Under the pieces are notes generated by a model. It did not search any database. It worked only from the letters and a program-made list of their open reading frames with translations, and was not told the origin of the DNA. Shown here piece after piece: positions 11,159 through 19,369 of a stretch of 64,000 nt of DNA. Source of the stretch: Rhizobium sp. (GTDB taxonomy: Bacteria; Pseudomonadota; Alphaproteobacteria; Rhizobiales; Rhizobiaceae); assembly GCA_019739215.1 (NCBI GenBank), contig JAHHDR010000024.1, positions 1 to 64,000 of the forward strand. The letters run 5' to 3'. Every line of letters starts with the position of its first letter. The first letter of the stretch is position 1. A program made the position numbers and the translations under genes.

Positions 11159-12139
11159 ATGTTGACAGCAGACATGCCGCTCTCCCGTTTTGCCGCCGTC
11201 GACACGCGCTCGCCCGACGATGCGCGCGAGGCGATCGGCCGCATCTTCTGTCCGCATTTTCTCAATCCGGTCGGGCCGACGGCCGGCGCATTCCATGCAC
11301 GCCATCACTCGGCGCAGCAGGTGGGCTACTCGGTGAACTTCGTTGCCTATGGATCGACGGTCGAGATCGATCCCGGCGAACTGTCGCGGTTCTTCCTGCT
11401 GCAACTGCCGATCACGGGCTCCGCCCGGGTTCGGTGCGGCACCGTGGCGGCCGATGTCGAGGCCGGTGTTCGGGGCTCCATTCTCTCGCCGACGCTCGGC
11501 ACCCGCATGATCTGGAACGAGGGCTGCGAGAAGCTGATTATCCTCCTGCATCGTGATGCGGTCGAGGCGCAATTCGAAAGCCTGACCCATGAGAAGGCGC
11601 GTGCCATCGAGTTCGACACCGGCGTCGATCTCGCCAGCCCCGTCGGTCGCGCGATCTGGCAGCATGCCGAACTGATGCTGGGGGCAGCCGAAAGGATCGA
11701 CGGCGTTCCGGATGCCTATCGTGTGATGCTCCGGGATGGCCTTGCCACGCTCCTGCTGTCGAGCCTGTCGAGCAGCGCATCGTCGGCGTTTTCCCGGCCC
11801 GCGCGACTGGCAAGTCCGGCAGCAGTGCGGCGCGCGGAGGACTACATGGCCGCCCATGCCGAGCGGGCGGTTTCGATGGCGGAGATTGCCGCGGCATCCG
11901 GCGTTTCCCTCCGCTCCCTCCAGGATGCCTACCGCAAGGCGCGCGGCATGACCCTGGGCGAAGGGCTGCTCGCTCTTCGTCTGGATCGTTTCCGCGCGGG
12001 GTTGTCGGAACCCGGCGTTGCCGCATCCGTCGCCGAGGCGGCGTTCGCGGCAGGCTTCGGCCATCTGGGGCGGGCTGCGGCCGCCTACCGGCAGCGATAT
12101 GGCGAGTCGCCGTCGGAAACCTTCCGACGGCGCAGATGA
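11159..12139 (+). CDS. AraC/XylS-family regulator (mirror copy)
   Basis: Mirror of 18190-19170; 326 residues. The last codons also form a perfect hairpin (12108-12132) shared with the convergent VOC gene. Confidence 0.9.
   Translation: MLTADMPLSRFAAVDTRSPDDAREAIGRIFCPHFLNPVGPTAGAFHARHHSAQQVGYSVNFVAYGSTVEIDPGELSRFFLLQLPITGSARVRCGTVAADVEAGVRGSILSPTLGTRMIWNEGCEKLIILLHRDAVEAQFESLTHEKARAIEFDTGVDLASPVGRAIWQHAELMLGAAERIDGVPDAYRVMLRDGLATLLLSSLSSSASSAFSRPARLASPAAVRRAEDYMAAHAERAVSMAEIAAASGVSLRSLQDAYRKARGMTLGEGLLALRLDRFRAGLSEPGVAASVAEAAFAAGFGHLGRAAAAYRQRYGESPSETFRRRR
12108..12132. terminator. Hairpin inside the araC-type 3' end (mirror copy)
   Basis: Mirror of 18197-18221: 11-bp perfect stem with a 3-base loop lying inside the end of the regulator gene. 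Confidence 0.45.
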
Positions 12140-12151
12140 TGGTTCCGCGGA

Positions 12152-12745
12152 TTATTCGCCGGGCTTCTTCGGGTCCCAGAGCTTCGTCTCCGCGGTCTTT
12201 TCATAGGCCATGCCATCGGGGTAGCTGATCGCCTCGAATTGCAGTCCCCAGGGGGCTTGGAAGTAGAGGATCGTCTGGCCGGCGGCGGGGCCTTCGGAAA
12301 TCGGCACCGGACCCATCCGGGTCGTCACGCCCTTCTTGTCGAGATAGGCCTTCACCGCGGCCACGTCATCGACGTAGAAGGCGATGTGGAAGGCGCCGAT
12401 GTCGCTGTTCTTCTGCTTGAGGTCTTTCTGGTCCGGCGCGGTGTATTCGAACAGCTCTACGTTTGAGCCGAAGCCGCAACGCATGAGCGTGATTTCGGTA
12501 ATGACCGCCTTGGCATCGACGCCCAGCAGGTCGGTCATGAAGGTGCCCTTGTCATCCGCGAACGGACCGAAGGAGGTCGCCTTCTTGCAACCGATGACAT
12601 TGGTGAAGAAGTCGACGGCTTCAACCATGTTCGGCACCGTCACGCCGGTATGGTCGTGGCCGCGCATGCCGGGAATGGTGTCGGCGTGCACCGCGCCGGC
12701 GGTCAGCAGGGCAAGCAGGGCAGCAATTTGATAGGTGGTCTTCAT
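12152..12745 (-). CDS. Secreted VOC-family protein (mirror copy)
   Basis: Mirror of 17584-18177; 197 residues with a signal peptide. Confidence 0.88.
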   Translation of the reverse strand: MKTTYQIAALLALLTAGAVHADTIPGMRGHDHTGVTVPNMVEAVDFFTNVIGCKKATSFGPFADDKGTFMTDLLGVDAKAVITEITLMRCGFGSNVELFEYTAPDQKDLKQKNSDIGAFHIAFYVDDVAAVKAYLDKKGVTTRMGPVPISEGPAAGQTILYFQAPWGLQFEAISYPDGMAYEKTAETKLWDPKKPGE

Positions 12746-12855
12746 TCGAGTTCCCCTTCTTCAAGCGCGGGCATGGCTTCGCCGATCGCCGGAGCCCGCT
12801 GGTCCGGCGCGGTATCGTCTCGGATTGCATGTGCTGTCGCCTTGCCGGCGATCGT

Positions 12856-13692
12856 CTATTGGGTCTCGTCGACCAGGCTCTCGCGCATCAGCCAGTCCGG
12901 ATCGATTTCCGGAAGCGGAATGGCATCGAGTAGCGCGCGGGTATAGTTCGATTTCGGCGCGGCGAAGACCTGTTCGCACGGGCCTTCCTCGACCACCTTG
13001 CCAAGGCGCATGACATAGACCCGGTCGCAGATCGCCCGGATCACGCTGAGGTCGTGGCTGATAAAGGCCATCGCCAGGCCGAGATCCCGGCTGAGGTCCT
13101 TGAGCAGGTTCAGCACCTGCGCCTGGGTCGAGACGTCGAGGCCCGAGACGATCTCGTCGGCGAGCACGAAATCCGGTTCCAGCAGCGCGGCCCGGGCGAT
13201 GCCGATGCGCTGGCGCTGGCCGCCCGACAGTTCGTGCGGATTGCGGTCGAGCACGGTTCTCGGCAGCGTCACGCGGTCCAGGATGTTGACGACGCGTTGC
13301 TCCGCCTCGCGGGCGTCCTTCGCCAGGCCGTGCAGCAGCAGTGGTTCGACAAGGATGCGGCGGATCGACTGCCGCGGATTGAGCGACGCCATTGGGTCCT
13401 GGAAGATCATCTGCATGCGGCGGCGTAGCGGCCGCATCTCTGCGTCGGGCAGGCGGGTGATGTCGACGCCGTCGAACCGGATCTCGCCGGCGGACACGTC
13501 GACCAGCCTGAGCAGCGCCCGGCCGAAGGTGGTCTTGCCCGACCCGGATTCGCCGACGATGCCCACGGTCTCGCCGCGACGGATCGTCAGGTCGACGCCG
13601 TGCAGCACCTTGTGGCCCGGGCTTCGCAACAGGCCGCGGCCAGCGCCATAGGTCACCTCCAGGCCTTTTGCGACAAGCAGGTCCTCAGCCAT
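12856..13692 (-). CDS. DppF-type ABC transporter ATPase (mirror copy)
   Basis: Mirror of 16637-17473; 278 residues. Start ATG overlaps the preceding stop by one base. Confidence 0.9.
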   Translation of the reverse strand: MAEDLLVAKGLEVTYGAGRGLLRSPGHKVLHGVDLTIRRGETVGIVGESGSGKTTFGRALLRLVDVSAGEIRFDGVDITRLPDAEMRPLRRRMQMIFQDPMASLNPRQSIRRILVEPLLLHGLAKDAREAEQRVVNILDRVTLPRTVLDRNPHELSGGQRQRIGIARAALLEPDFVLADEIVSGLDVSTQAQVLNLLKDLSRDLGLAMAFISHDLSVIRAICDRVYVMRLGKVVEEGPCEQVFAAPKSNYTRALLDAIPLPEIDPDWLMRESLVDETQ

Positions 13693-14552
13693 CACGCGAT
13701 CCCGATCTCGGCACGAAGTTTCTCGAACACGGCCTGCGGCACCGGCTCCAGCCCGGCGCCGGGCCTGTCGTAGCGGGGACCGGCGGCGATCAGCGCCCGC
13801 GTATAGTCGTGGCGCGGGTCGCTGAGCACATCGGCCGTGCGGCCCTCCTCGATCACCTTTCCGGCATAGAGCAGGGTGACGCTGTCGCAGATCTGCGCGA
13901 CCACGCCGAGATCGTGGGTGACGAAGATCACGCCGGTGCCATGGGCCTGCTGGATGCCGCGGATCAGACGCAGGATCTGCTTCTGCACGGTGACGTCGAG
14001 TGCTGTCGTCGGCTCGTCGGCCACGACCAGCTTTGGTTCGAGCGCGAAGGCGGCTGCGATCAGCACGCGCTGGCGCATACCGCCCGAAAGTTCGTGGGGA
14101 TAGGCCCTCAGCACGCGCTCGGGATCGCGGATATGGACTTCCTCGAGCAGCGTCAATGCCCGCGCATGCGCCTCGCGCGCCGAGAGGCCACGTCGCATCC
14201 TCAGGCCGTCGGTCAGCTGCGCCTCGATGCGGCGGCCGGGGTTCAGCGCGGTCTGCGGGTCCTGCGGGATCAGCGAGATCTCGCTGCCCATGATGTCGCG
14301 CAACTCGCGCTGCGGCAGCGTCAGCAGGTCGCGACCCTCGAAGCGGATGGCGCCGCCGGTGACGCGCACCGTGCGCGGCAGGATACCGAGCAGCGCCTTG
14401 GCGATTGTCGACTTGCCGGCACCGCTTTCGCCGACGAGGCCTCGCACCTCGCCGCGCTCCAGCGTCAGCGCGACGTCACGCAGGATCGGCGCGCCGTTGT
14501 CACGGTCGGACACGGCCGACAGTCCCGATATGGAAAGGAGAGGCTGGGTCAT
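13692..14552 (-). CDS. DppD-type ABC transporter ATPase (mirror copy)
   Basis: Mirror of 15777-16637; 286 residues. Start overlaps the permease stop (ATGA). Confidence 0.9.
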   Translation of the reverse strand: MTQPLLSISGLSAVSDRDNGAPILRDVALTLERGEVRGLVGESGAGKSTIAKALLGILPRTVRVTGGAIRFEGRDLLTLPQRELRDIMGSEISLIPQDPQTALNPGRRIEAQLTDGLRMRRGLSAREAHARALTLLEEVHIRDPERVLRAYPHELSGGMRQRVLIAAAFALEPKLVVADEPTTALDVTVQKQILRLIRGIQQAHGTGVIFVTHDLGVVAQICDSVTLLYAGKVIEEGRTADVLSDPRHDYTRALIAAGPRYDRPGAGLEPVPQAVFEKLRAEIGIA

Positions 14553-15107
14553 CGGCGCATCATCGGGTCGAGAGCCCGGCGCAGGCCGTCGCCGAGCTGG
14601 TTGAAGGCAAGGACGGTGAGGAACAGCATCACCAGCGGCGCCACCAGCACCCACCAGCCCTGGTAGATGATGGCACGGCCCTGCGCGATCATGCCGCCCC
14701 AAGTCGGGGTATCCGACGAAAACCGACAGGCCGACGAAGGACAGGATCGCCTCGACGATGACGGCAATGCCCATTTCGAGGCTGATGAGCGCCACGAGCA
14801 CCGGCGCGACATTGGGCAGGATTTCGCTGATCAGGATACGGAAACGCGAGAAGCCGATGGTCCGGGCGGCGGTGACATAATCCATCTGCGCCTGCGCCAT
14901 CGTCTCGGAACGGACGACGCGACAGAAGCGCGTCCAGTCGATGATGACGATCGCCGCAATGACGGAGTGCACGCCCGAGCCGAGCACGGCGACGAGCAGG
15001 ATCGACAGCAGCACCGGCGGGAAAGCCATCCAGATGTCGACCAGCCGGCAGATGACGACATCGACCCAGCCGCGATACCAGCCGGCCACCAGCCCGAGCG
15101 CGGTACC
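14549..15107 (-). pseudogene. DppC-type permease fragment cut by the fold-back (mirror copy)
   Basis: Mirror of 15222-15780. It lacks the segment before GLVAGWYRGW: read back through the loop the protein is lost. It carries the same A/T homopolymer insertion (A-run at 14719-14722) as the right copy. An independent error at the same base in both arms is unlikely, so the two arms probably derive from the same molecules or the same consensus. Confidence 0.85.
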
Positions 15108-15245
15108 CGCTACTGGCTCGGTACCGACGATCTCGGCCGCGACGTGCTCTCCCGGCTGATCCACGGCACCCGCATCGCGCTGATCGTCGCCTTCGTCGCG
15201 GCCGGGCTCGCGGCCCTGCTCGGTACCGTGCTCGGGCTGCTGGCC
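15084..15245. other. Palindrome centre: imperfect 24-bp inverted repeat around a 114-bp loop
   Basis: Bases 15084-15107 and 15222-15245 are inverted copies of each other (22 of 24 match), each ending in GGTACC at the loop side. The loop 15108-15221 is unique and encodes the RYWLGTD/GRDVLSR segment typical of DppC-type permeases. Read on the + strand from 15084 the frame gives GHQPERGT then RYWLGTD, a plausible native permease sequence. So the two mismatches may be native differences within a pre-existing short inverted repeat at which the fold-back formed. Confidence 0.8.
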
Positions 15246-15780
15246 GGCTGGTATCGCGGCTGGGTCGATGTCGTCATCTGCCGGCTGGTCGACATCTGGA
15301 TGGCTTTCCCGCCGGTGCTGCTGTCGATCCTGCTCGTCGCCGTGCTCGGCTCGGGCGTGCACTCCGTCATTGCGGCGATCGTCATCATCGACTGGACGCG
15401 CTTCTGTCGCGTCGTCCGTTCCGAGACGATGGCGCAGGCGCAGATGGATTATGTCACCGCCGCCCGGACCATCGGCTTCTCGCGTTTCCGTATCCTGATC
15501 AGCGAAATCCTGCCCAATGTCGCGCCGGTGCTCGTGGCGCTCATCAGCCTCGAAATGGGCATTGCCGTCATCGTCGAGGCGATCCTGTCCTTCGTCGGCC
15601 TGTCGGTTTTCGTCGGATACCCCGACTTGGGGCGGCATGATCGCGCAGGGCCGTGCCATCATCTACCAGGGCTGGTGGGTGCTGGTGGCGCCGCTGGTGA
15701 TGCTGTTCCTCACCGTCCTTGCCTTCAACCAGCTCGGCGACGGCCTGCGCCGGGCTCTCGACCCGATGATGCGCCGATGA
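15084..15780 (+). CDS. DppC-type ABC permease, 5'-truncated and with an apparent frameshift
   Basis: Inner-membrane permease of a dipeptide/oligopeptide/opine-type ABC importer. Visible: the RYWLGTD and GRDVLSRLIHG motifs typical of DppC/OppC, several hydrophobic segments, and the EAA-like loop TAARTIGFSRFRI followed by SEILPN. The frame breaks at the T-run 15607-15610: removing one T restores SVSSDTPTWGGM, the expected motif, and the final frame runs to TGA 15778-15780. About 90 N-terminal residues, including the first membrane span, are absent because the palindrome centre cuts the gene. No partner permease or solute-binding gene precedes it. Its stop overlaps the next start (ATGA). Function is clear at family level; the substrate is unknown. 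Confidence 0.85.
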
Positions 15781-16637
15781 CCCAGCCTCTCCTTTCCATA
15801 TCGGGACTGTCGGCCGTGTCCGACCGTGACAACGGCGCGCCGATCCTGCGTGACGTCGCGCTGACGCTGGAGCGCGGCGAGGTGCGAGGCCTCGTCGGCG
15901 AAAGCGGTGCCGGCAAGTCGACAATCGCCAAGGCGCTGCTCGGTATCCTGCCGCGCACGGTGCGCGTCACCGGCGGCGCCATCCGCTTCGAGGGTCGCGA
16001 CCTGCTGACGCTGCCGCAGCGCGAGTTGCGCGACATCATGGGCAGCGAGATCTCGCTGATCCCGCAGGACCCGCAGACCGCGCTGAACCCCGGCCGCCGC
16101 ATCGAGGCGCAGCTGACCGACGGCCTGAGGATGCGACGTGGCCTCTCGGCGCGCGAGGCGCATGCGCGGGCATTGACGCTGCTCGAGGAAGTCCATATCC
16201 GCGATCCCGAGCGCGTGCTGAGGGCCTATCCCCACGAACTTTCGGGCGGTATGCGCCAGCGCGTGCTGATCGCAGCCGCCTTCGCGCTCGAACCAAAGCT
16301 GGTCGTGGCCGACGAGCCGACGACAGCACTCGACGTCACCGTGCAGAAGCAGATCCTGCGTCTGATCCGCGGCATCCAGCAGGCCCATGGCACCGGCGTG
16401 ATCTTCGTCACCCACGATCTCGGCGTGGTCGCGCAGATCTGCGACAGCGTCACCCTGCTCTATGCCGGAAAGGTGATCGAGGAGGGCCGCACGGCCGATG
16501 TGCTCAGCGACCCGCGCCACGACTATACGCGGGCGCTGATCGCCGCCGGTCCCCGCTACGACAGGCCCGGCGCCGGGCTGGAGCCGGTGCCGCAGGCCGT
16601 GTTCGAGAAACTTCGTGCCGAGATCGGGATCGCGTGA
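15777..16637 (+). CDS. DppD-type ABC transporter ATPase
   Basis: Cytoplasmic ATPase that would power import through the preceding permease. The 286-residue protein shows Walker A GESGAGKS, signature LSGGMRQR, Walker B LVVADEPT, the H-loop VTHDLG, and the peptide-type C-terminal segment with HDYTRALIAAGPRY seen in DppD/OppD proteins. Translationally coupled on both sides: ATGA overlap with the permease and one-base overlap with the next ATPase. Two ATPases in tandem are the rule for peptide, nickel and opine importers, and the peptide class does not predict the real substrate. Given the neighbours I infer an aromatic or N-containing compound, with low certainty. Confidence 0.92.
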   Translation: MTQPLLSISGLSAVSDRDNGAPILRDVALTLERGEVRGLVGESGAGKSTIAKALLGILPRTVRVTGGAIRFEGRDLLTLPQRELRDIMGSEISLIPQDPQTALNPGRRIEAQLTDGLRMRRGLSAREAHARALTLLEEVHIRDPERVLRAYPHELSGGMRQRVLIAAAFALEPKLVVADEPTTALDVTVQKQILRLIRGIQQAHGTGVIFVTHDLGVVAQICDSVTLLYAGKVIEEGRTADVLSDPRHDYTRALIAAGPRYDRPGAGLEPVPQAVFEKLRAEIGIA

Positions 16638-17473
16638 TGGCTGAGGACCTGCTTGTCGCAAAAGGCCTGGAGGTGACCTATGGCGCTGGCCGCGGCCTGT
16701 TGCGAAGCCCGGGCCACAAGGTGCTGCACGGCGTCGACCTGACGATCCGTCGCGGCGAGACCGTGGGCATCGTCGGCGAATCCGGGTCGGGCAAGACCAC
16801 CTTCGGCCGGGCGCTGCTCAGGCTGGTCGACGTGTCCGCCGGCGAGATCCGGTTCGACGGCGTCGACATCACCCGCCTGCCCGACGCAGAGATGCGGCCG
16901 CTACGCCGCCGCATGCAGATGATCTTCCAGGACCCAATGGCGTCGCTCAATCCGCGGCAGTCGATCCGCCGCATCCTTGTCGAACCACTGCTGCTGCACG
17001 GCCTGGCGAAGGACGCCCGCGAGGCGGAGCAACGCGTCGTCAACATCCTGGACCGCGTGACGCTGCCGAGAACCGTGCTCGACCGCAATCCGCACGAACT
17101 GTCGGGCGGCCAGCGCCAGCGCATCGGCATCGCCCGGGCCGCGCTGCTGGAACCGGATTTCGTGCTCGCCGACGAGATCGTCTCGGGCCTCGACGTCTCG
17201 ACCCAGGCGCAGGTGCTGAACCTGCTCAAGGACCTCAGCCGGGATCTCGGCCTGGCGATGGCCTTTATCAGCCACGACCTCAGCGTGATCCGGGCGATCT
17301 GCGACCGGGTCTATGTCATGCGCCTTGGCAAGGTGGTCGAGGAAGGCCCGTGCGAACAGGTCTTCGCCGCGCCGAAATCGAACTATACCCGCGCGCTACT
17401 CGATGCCATTCCGCTTCCGGAAATCGATCCGGACTGGCTGATGCGCGAGAGCCTGGTCGACGAGACCCAATAG
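16637..17473 (+). CDS. DppF-type ABC transporter ATPase
   Basis: Second ATPase of the same importer; 278 residues. Walker A GESGSGKT, signature LSGGQRQR, Walker B FVLADEIVSGLD (the usual DEP triplet reads DEI), H-loop ISHDLS. An in-frame GTG lies 3 bases earlier, but the ATG at 16637, overlapping the upstream TGA by one base, is the natural coupled start. The protein is shorter than many DppF proteins (about 320-340), with little C-terminal extension after the YTRALLDAIP segment. A 110-bp gap then separates it from the secreted VOC gene. Confidence 0.92.
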   Translation: MAEDLLVAKGLEVTYGAGRGLLRSPGHKVLHGVDLTIRRGETVGIVGESGSGKTTFGRALLRLVDVSAGEIRFDGVDITRLPDAEMRPLRRRMQMIFQDPMASLNPRQSIRRILVEPLLLHGLAKDAREAEQRVVNILDRVTLPRTVLDRNPHELSGGQRQRIGIARAALLEPDFVLADEIVSGLDVSTQAQVLNLLKDLSRDLGLAMAFISHDLSVIRAICDRVYVMRLGKVVEEGPCEQVFAAPKSNYTRALLDAIPLPEIDPDWLMRESLVDETQ

Positions 17474-17583
17474 ACGATCGCCGGCAAGGCGACAGCACAT
17501 GCAATCCGAGACGATACCGCGCCGGACCAGCGGGCTCCGGCGATCGGCGAAGCCATGCCCGCGCTTGAAGAAGGGGAACTCGA

Positions 17584-18177
17584 ATGAAGACCACCTATCA
17601 AATTGCTGCCCTGCTTGCCCTGCTGACCGCCGGCGCGGTGCACGCCGACACCATTCCCGGCATGCGCGGCCACGACCATACCGGCGTGACGGTGCCGAAC
17701 ATGGTTGAAGCCGTCGACTTCTTCACCAATGTCATCGGTTGCAAGAAGGCGACCTCCTTCGGTCCGTTCGCGGATGACAAGGGCACCTTCATGACCGACC
17801 TGCTGGGCGTCGATGCCAAGGCGGTCATTACCGAAATCACGCTCATGCGTTGCGGCTTCGGCTCAAACGTAGAGCTGTTCGAATACACCGCGCCGGACCA
17901 GAAAGACCTCAAGCAGAAGAACAGCGACATCGGCGCCTTCCACATCGCCTTCTACGTCGATGACGTGGCCGCGGTGAAGGCCTATCTCGACAAGAAGGGC
18001 GTGACGACCCGGATGGGTCCGGTGCCGATTTCCGAAGGCCCCGCCGCCGGCCAGACGATCCTCTACTTCCAAGCCCCCTGGGGACTGCAATTCGAGGCGA
18101 TCAGCTACCCCGATGGCATGGCCTATGAAAAGACCGCGGAGACGAAGCTCTGGGACCCGAAGAAGCCCGGCGAATAA
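17584..18177 (+). CDS. Secreted VOC-family (glyoxalase/dioxygenase fold) protein
   Basis: 197 residues. Residues 1-22 form a signal peptide ending VHA-D, so the protein is probably periplasmic. The rest is one VOC module: an N-terminal half opening with HDHTGVTV and a C-terminal half with AFHIAFYV and ending FEAISYPDG, where His and Glu sit at positions used as metal ligands in VOC enzymes. GAAGGGGAA precedes the start. It lies last in the transporter unit and converges on the AraC-type gene, 12 bp away. VOC folds include lyases, dioxygenases, isomerases and binding proteins, so the activity is unknown. Export is unusual for the family and suggests action on the imported compound or as a binding protein. 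Confidence 0.75.
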   Translation: MKTTYQIAALLALLTAGAVHADTIPGMRGHDHTGVTVPNMVEAVDFFTNVIGCKKATSFGPFADDKGTFMTDLLGVDAKAVITEITLMRCGFGSNVELFEYTAPDQKDLKQKNSDIGAFHIAFYVDDVAAVKAYLDKKGVTTRMGPVPISEGPAAGQTILYFQAPWGLQFEAISYPDGMAYEKTAETKLWDPKKPGE

Positions 18178-18189
18178 TCCGCGGAACCA

Positions 18190-19170
18190 TCATCTGCGCC
18201 GTCGGAAGGTTTCCGACGGCGACTCGCCATATCGCTGCCGGTAGGCGGCCGCAGCCCGCCCCAGATGGCCGAAGCCTGCCGCGAACGCCGCCTCGGCGAC
18301 GGATGCGGCAACGCCGGGTTCCGACAACCCCGCGCGGAAACGATCCAGACGAAGAGCGAGCAGCCCTTCGCCCAGGGTCATGCCGCGCGCCTTGCGGTAG
18401 GCATCCTGGAGGGAGCGGAGGGAAACGCCGGATGCCGCGGCAATCTCCGCCATCGAAACCGCCCGCTCGGCATGGGCGGCCATGTAGTCCTCCGCGCGCC
18501 GCACTGCTGCCGGACTTGCCAGTCGCGCGGGCCGGGAAAACGCCGACGATGCGCTGCTCGACAGGCTCGACAGCAGGAGCGTGGCAAGGCCATCCCGGAG
18601 CATCACACGATAGGCATCCGGAACGCCGTCGATCCTTTCGGCTGCCCCCAGCATCAGTTCGGCATGCTGCCAGATCGCGCGACCGACGGGGCTGGCGAGA
18701 TCGACGCCGGTGTCGAACTCGATGGCACGCGCCTTCTCATGGGTCAGGCTTTCGAATTGCGCCTCGACCGCATCACGATGCAGGAGGATAATCAGCTTCT
18801 CGCAGCCCTCGTTCCAGATCATGCGGGTGCCGAGCGTCGGCGAGAGAATGGAGCCCCGAACACCGGCCTCGACATCGGCCGCCACGGTGCCGCACCGAAC
18901 CCGGGCGGAGCCCGTGATCGGCAGTTGCAGCAGGAAGAACCGCGACAGTTCGCCGGGATCGATCTCGACCGTCGATCCATAGGCAACGAAGTTCACCGAG
19001 TAGCCCACCTGCTGCGCCGAGTGATGGCGTGCATGGAATGCGCCGGCCGTCGGCCCGACCGGATTGAGAAAATGCGGACAGAAGATGCGGCCGATCGCCT
19101 CGCGCGCATCGTCGGGCGAGCGCGTGTCGACGGCGGCAAAACGGGAGAGCGGCATGTCTGCTGTCAACAT
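18190..19170 (-). CDS. AraC/XylS-family transcriptional regulator
   Basis: 326 residues. The N-terminal two thirds resemble the ligand-sensing half of XylS/FeaR-type regulators. The C-terminal ~100 residues carry two helix-turn-helix units (VSMAEIAAASGVSLRSLQDAYRK, shown here only as the region near residues 235-258, and VAEAAFAAGFGHLGR followed by RQRYGESPSETF). It is transcribed away from the flavin reductase - SDR - monooxygenase unit across 199 bp, the usual layout for an activator of that unit. Indole-degradation clusters described in Acinetobacter also include an AraC-type regulator beside StyA-like, reductase and SDR genes, which fits but does not prove the same job. Confidence 0.9.
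   Translation of the reverse strand: MLTADMPLSRFAAVDTRSPDDAREAIGRIFCPHFLNPVGPTAGAFHARHHSAQQVGYSVNFVAYGSTVEIDPGELSRFFLLQLPITGSARVRCGTVAADVEAGVRGSILSPTLGTRMIWNEGCEKLIILLHRDAVEAQFESLTHEKARAIEFDTGVDLASPVGRAIWQHAELMLGAAERIDGVPDAYRVMLRDGLATLLLSSLSSSASSAFSRPARLASPAAVRRAEDYMAAHAERAVSMAEIAAASGVSLRSLQDAYRKARGMTLGEGLLALRLDRFRAGLSEPGVAASVAEAAFAAGFGHLGRAAAAYRQRYGESPSETFRRRR
18197..18221. terminator. Hairpin terminator candidate inside the araC-type 3' end
   Basis: CGCCGTCGGAA and its perfect complement (11 bp) around a GGT loop. It lies 20 bp after the VOC stop and inside the last codons of the convergent regulator gene, so it could terminate both. There is no clear T-run. Confidence 0.5.
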
Positions 19171-19181
19171 CGGCTTTCTCC

Positions 19182-19205
19182 GGCCCGGATCCCTGGCCCG
19201 GATCC
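19182..19205. repeat. 13-bp-spaced direct repeat in the araC-type leader
   Basis: GGCCCGGATCC occurs twice (19182-19192 and 19195-19205), immediately upstream of the AraC-type start. Directly repeated half-sites are typical of AraC-family binding, though they are usually about two helical turns apart. It could be an autoregulatory site or a chance repeat. Confidence 0.3.
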
Positions 19206-19306
19206 TTTGGCGGTAACTAACAAAATCCAGGACGGCTTGCCGGATCTGGATATTCGTCTGCGCGATCCGGATTGTCCTCCATGCCGGACCCGCGGATCAT
19301 GACGGT

Positions 19307-19322
19307 ACTTTAGATTTAAAGT
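19307..19322 (+). promoter_or_regulatory. ACTTTA-N4-TAAAGT operator-like dyad
   Basis: Perfect 16-bp dyad 48 bp before the flavin reductase start, in otherwise GC-rich DNA. Its core TTTA-N4-TAAA recurs twice before the monooxygenase/reductase operon (25017 and 25082). Confidence 0.5.
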
Positions 19323-19369
19323 GAATGAAAGTCCCGGGCTTTCCACCCGCGCAACGAGGAGCAAGCGCC

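Larger units (their letters stand above)
1..15107. repeat. Left arm of a ~15-kb inverted repeat (mirror copy)
   Basis: Base x here is the complement of base 30329-x. Every gene, intergenic region and regulatory dyad between 1 and 15107 recurs in reverse order and orientation between 15222 and 30328, with identical lengths and products. Base 1 still pairs (bases 1-8 are the reverse complement of 30321-30328), so the repeat continues beyond the window. The only mismatches I found are 15089/15240 and 15100/15229. I infer that this arm is the derived one, because its dppC fragment ends abruptly at the fold-back, whereas the right arm reads through the centre into good protein. Confidence 0.97.

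Noticed and set aside
15108..15221. Loop as sequencing adapter or vector
   Set aside because: The loop encodes the conserved RYWLGTD/GRDVLSRLIHG part of the permease in frame, so it is native DNA and not an adapter left by an unsplit hairpin read.
13692..16637. Two 656-codon frames crossing the palindrome centre in both directions
   Set aside because: They join the antisense of one permease copy to the sense of the other and then to the ATPase through the frameshift. Only the permease and DppD parts are real genes.
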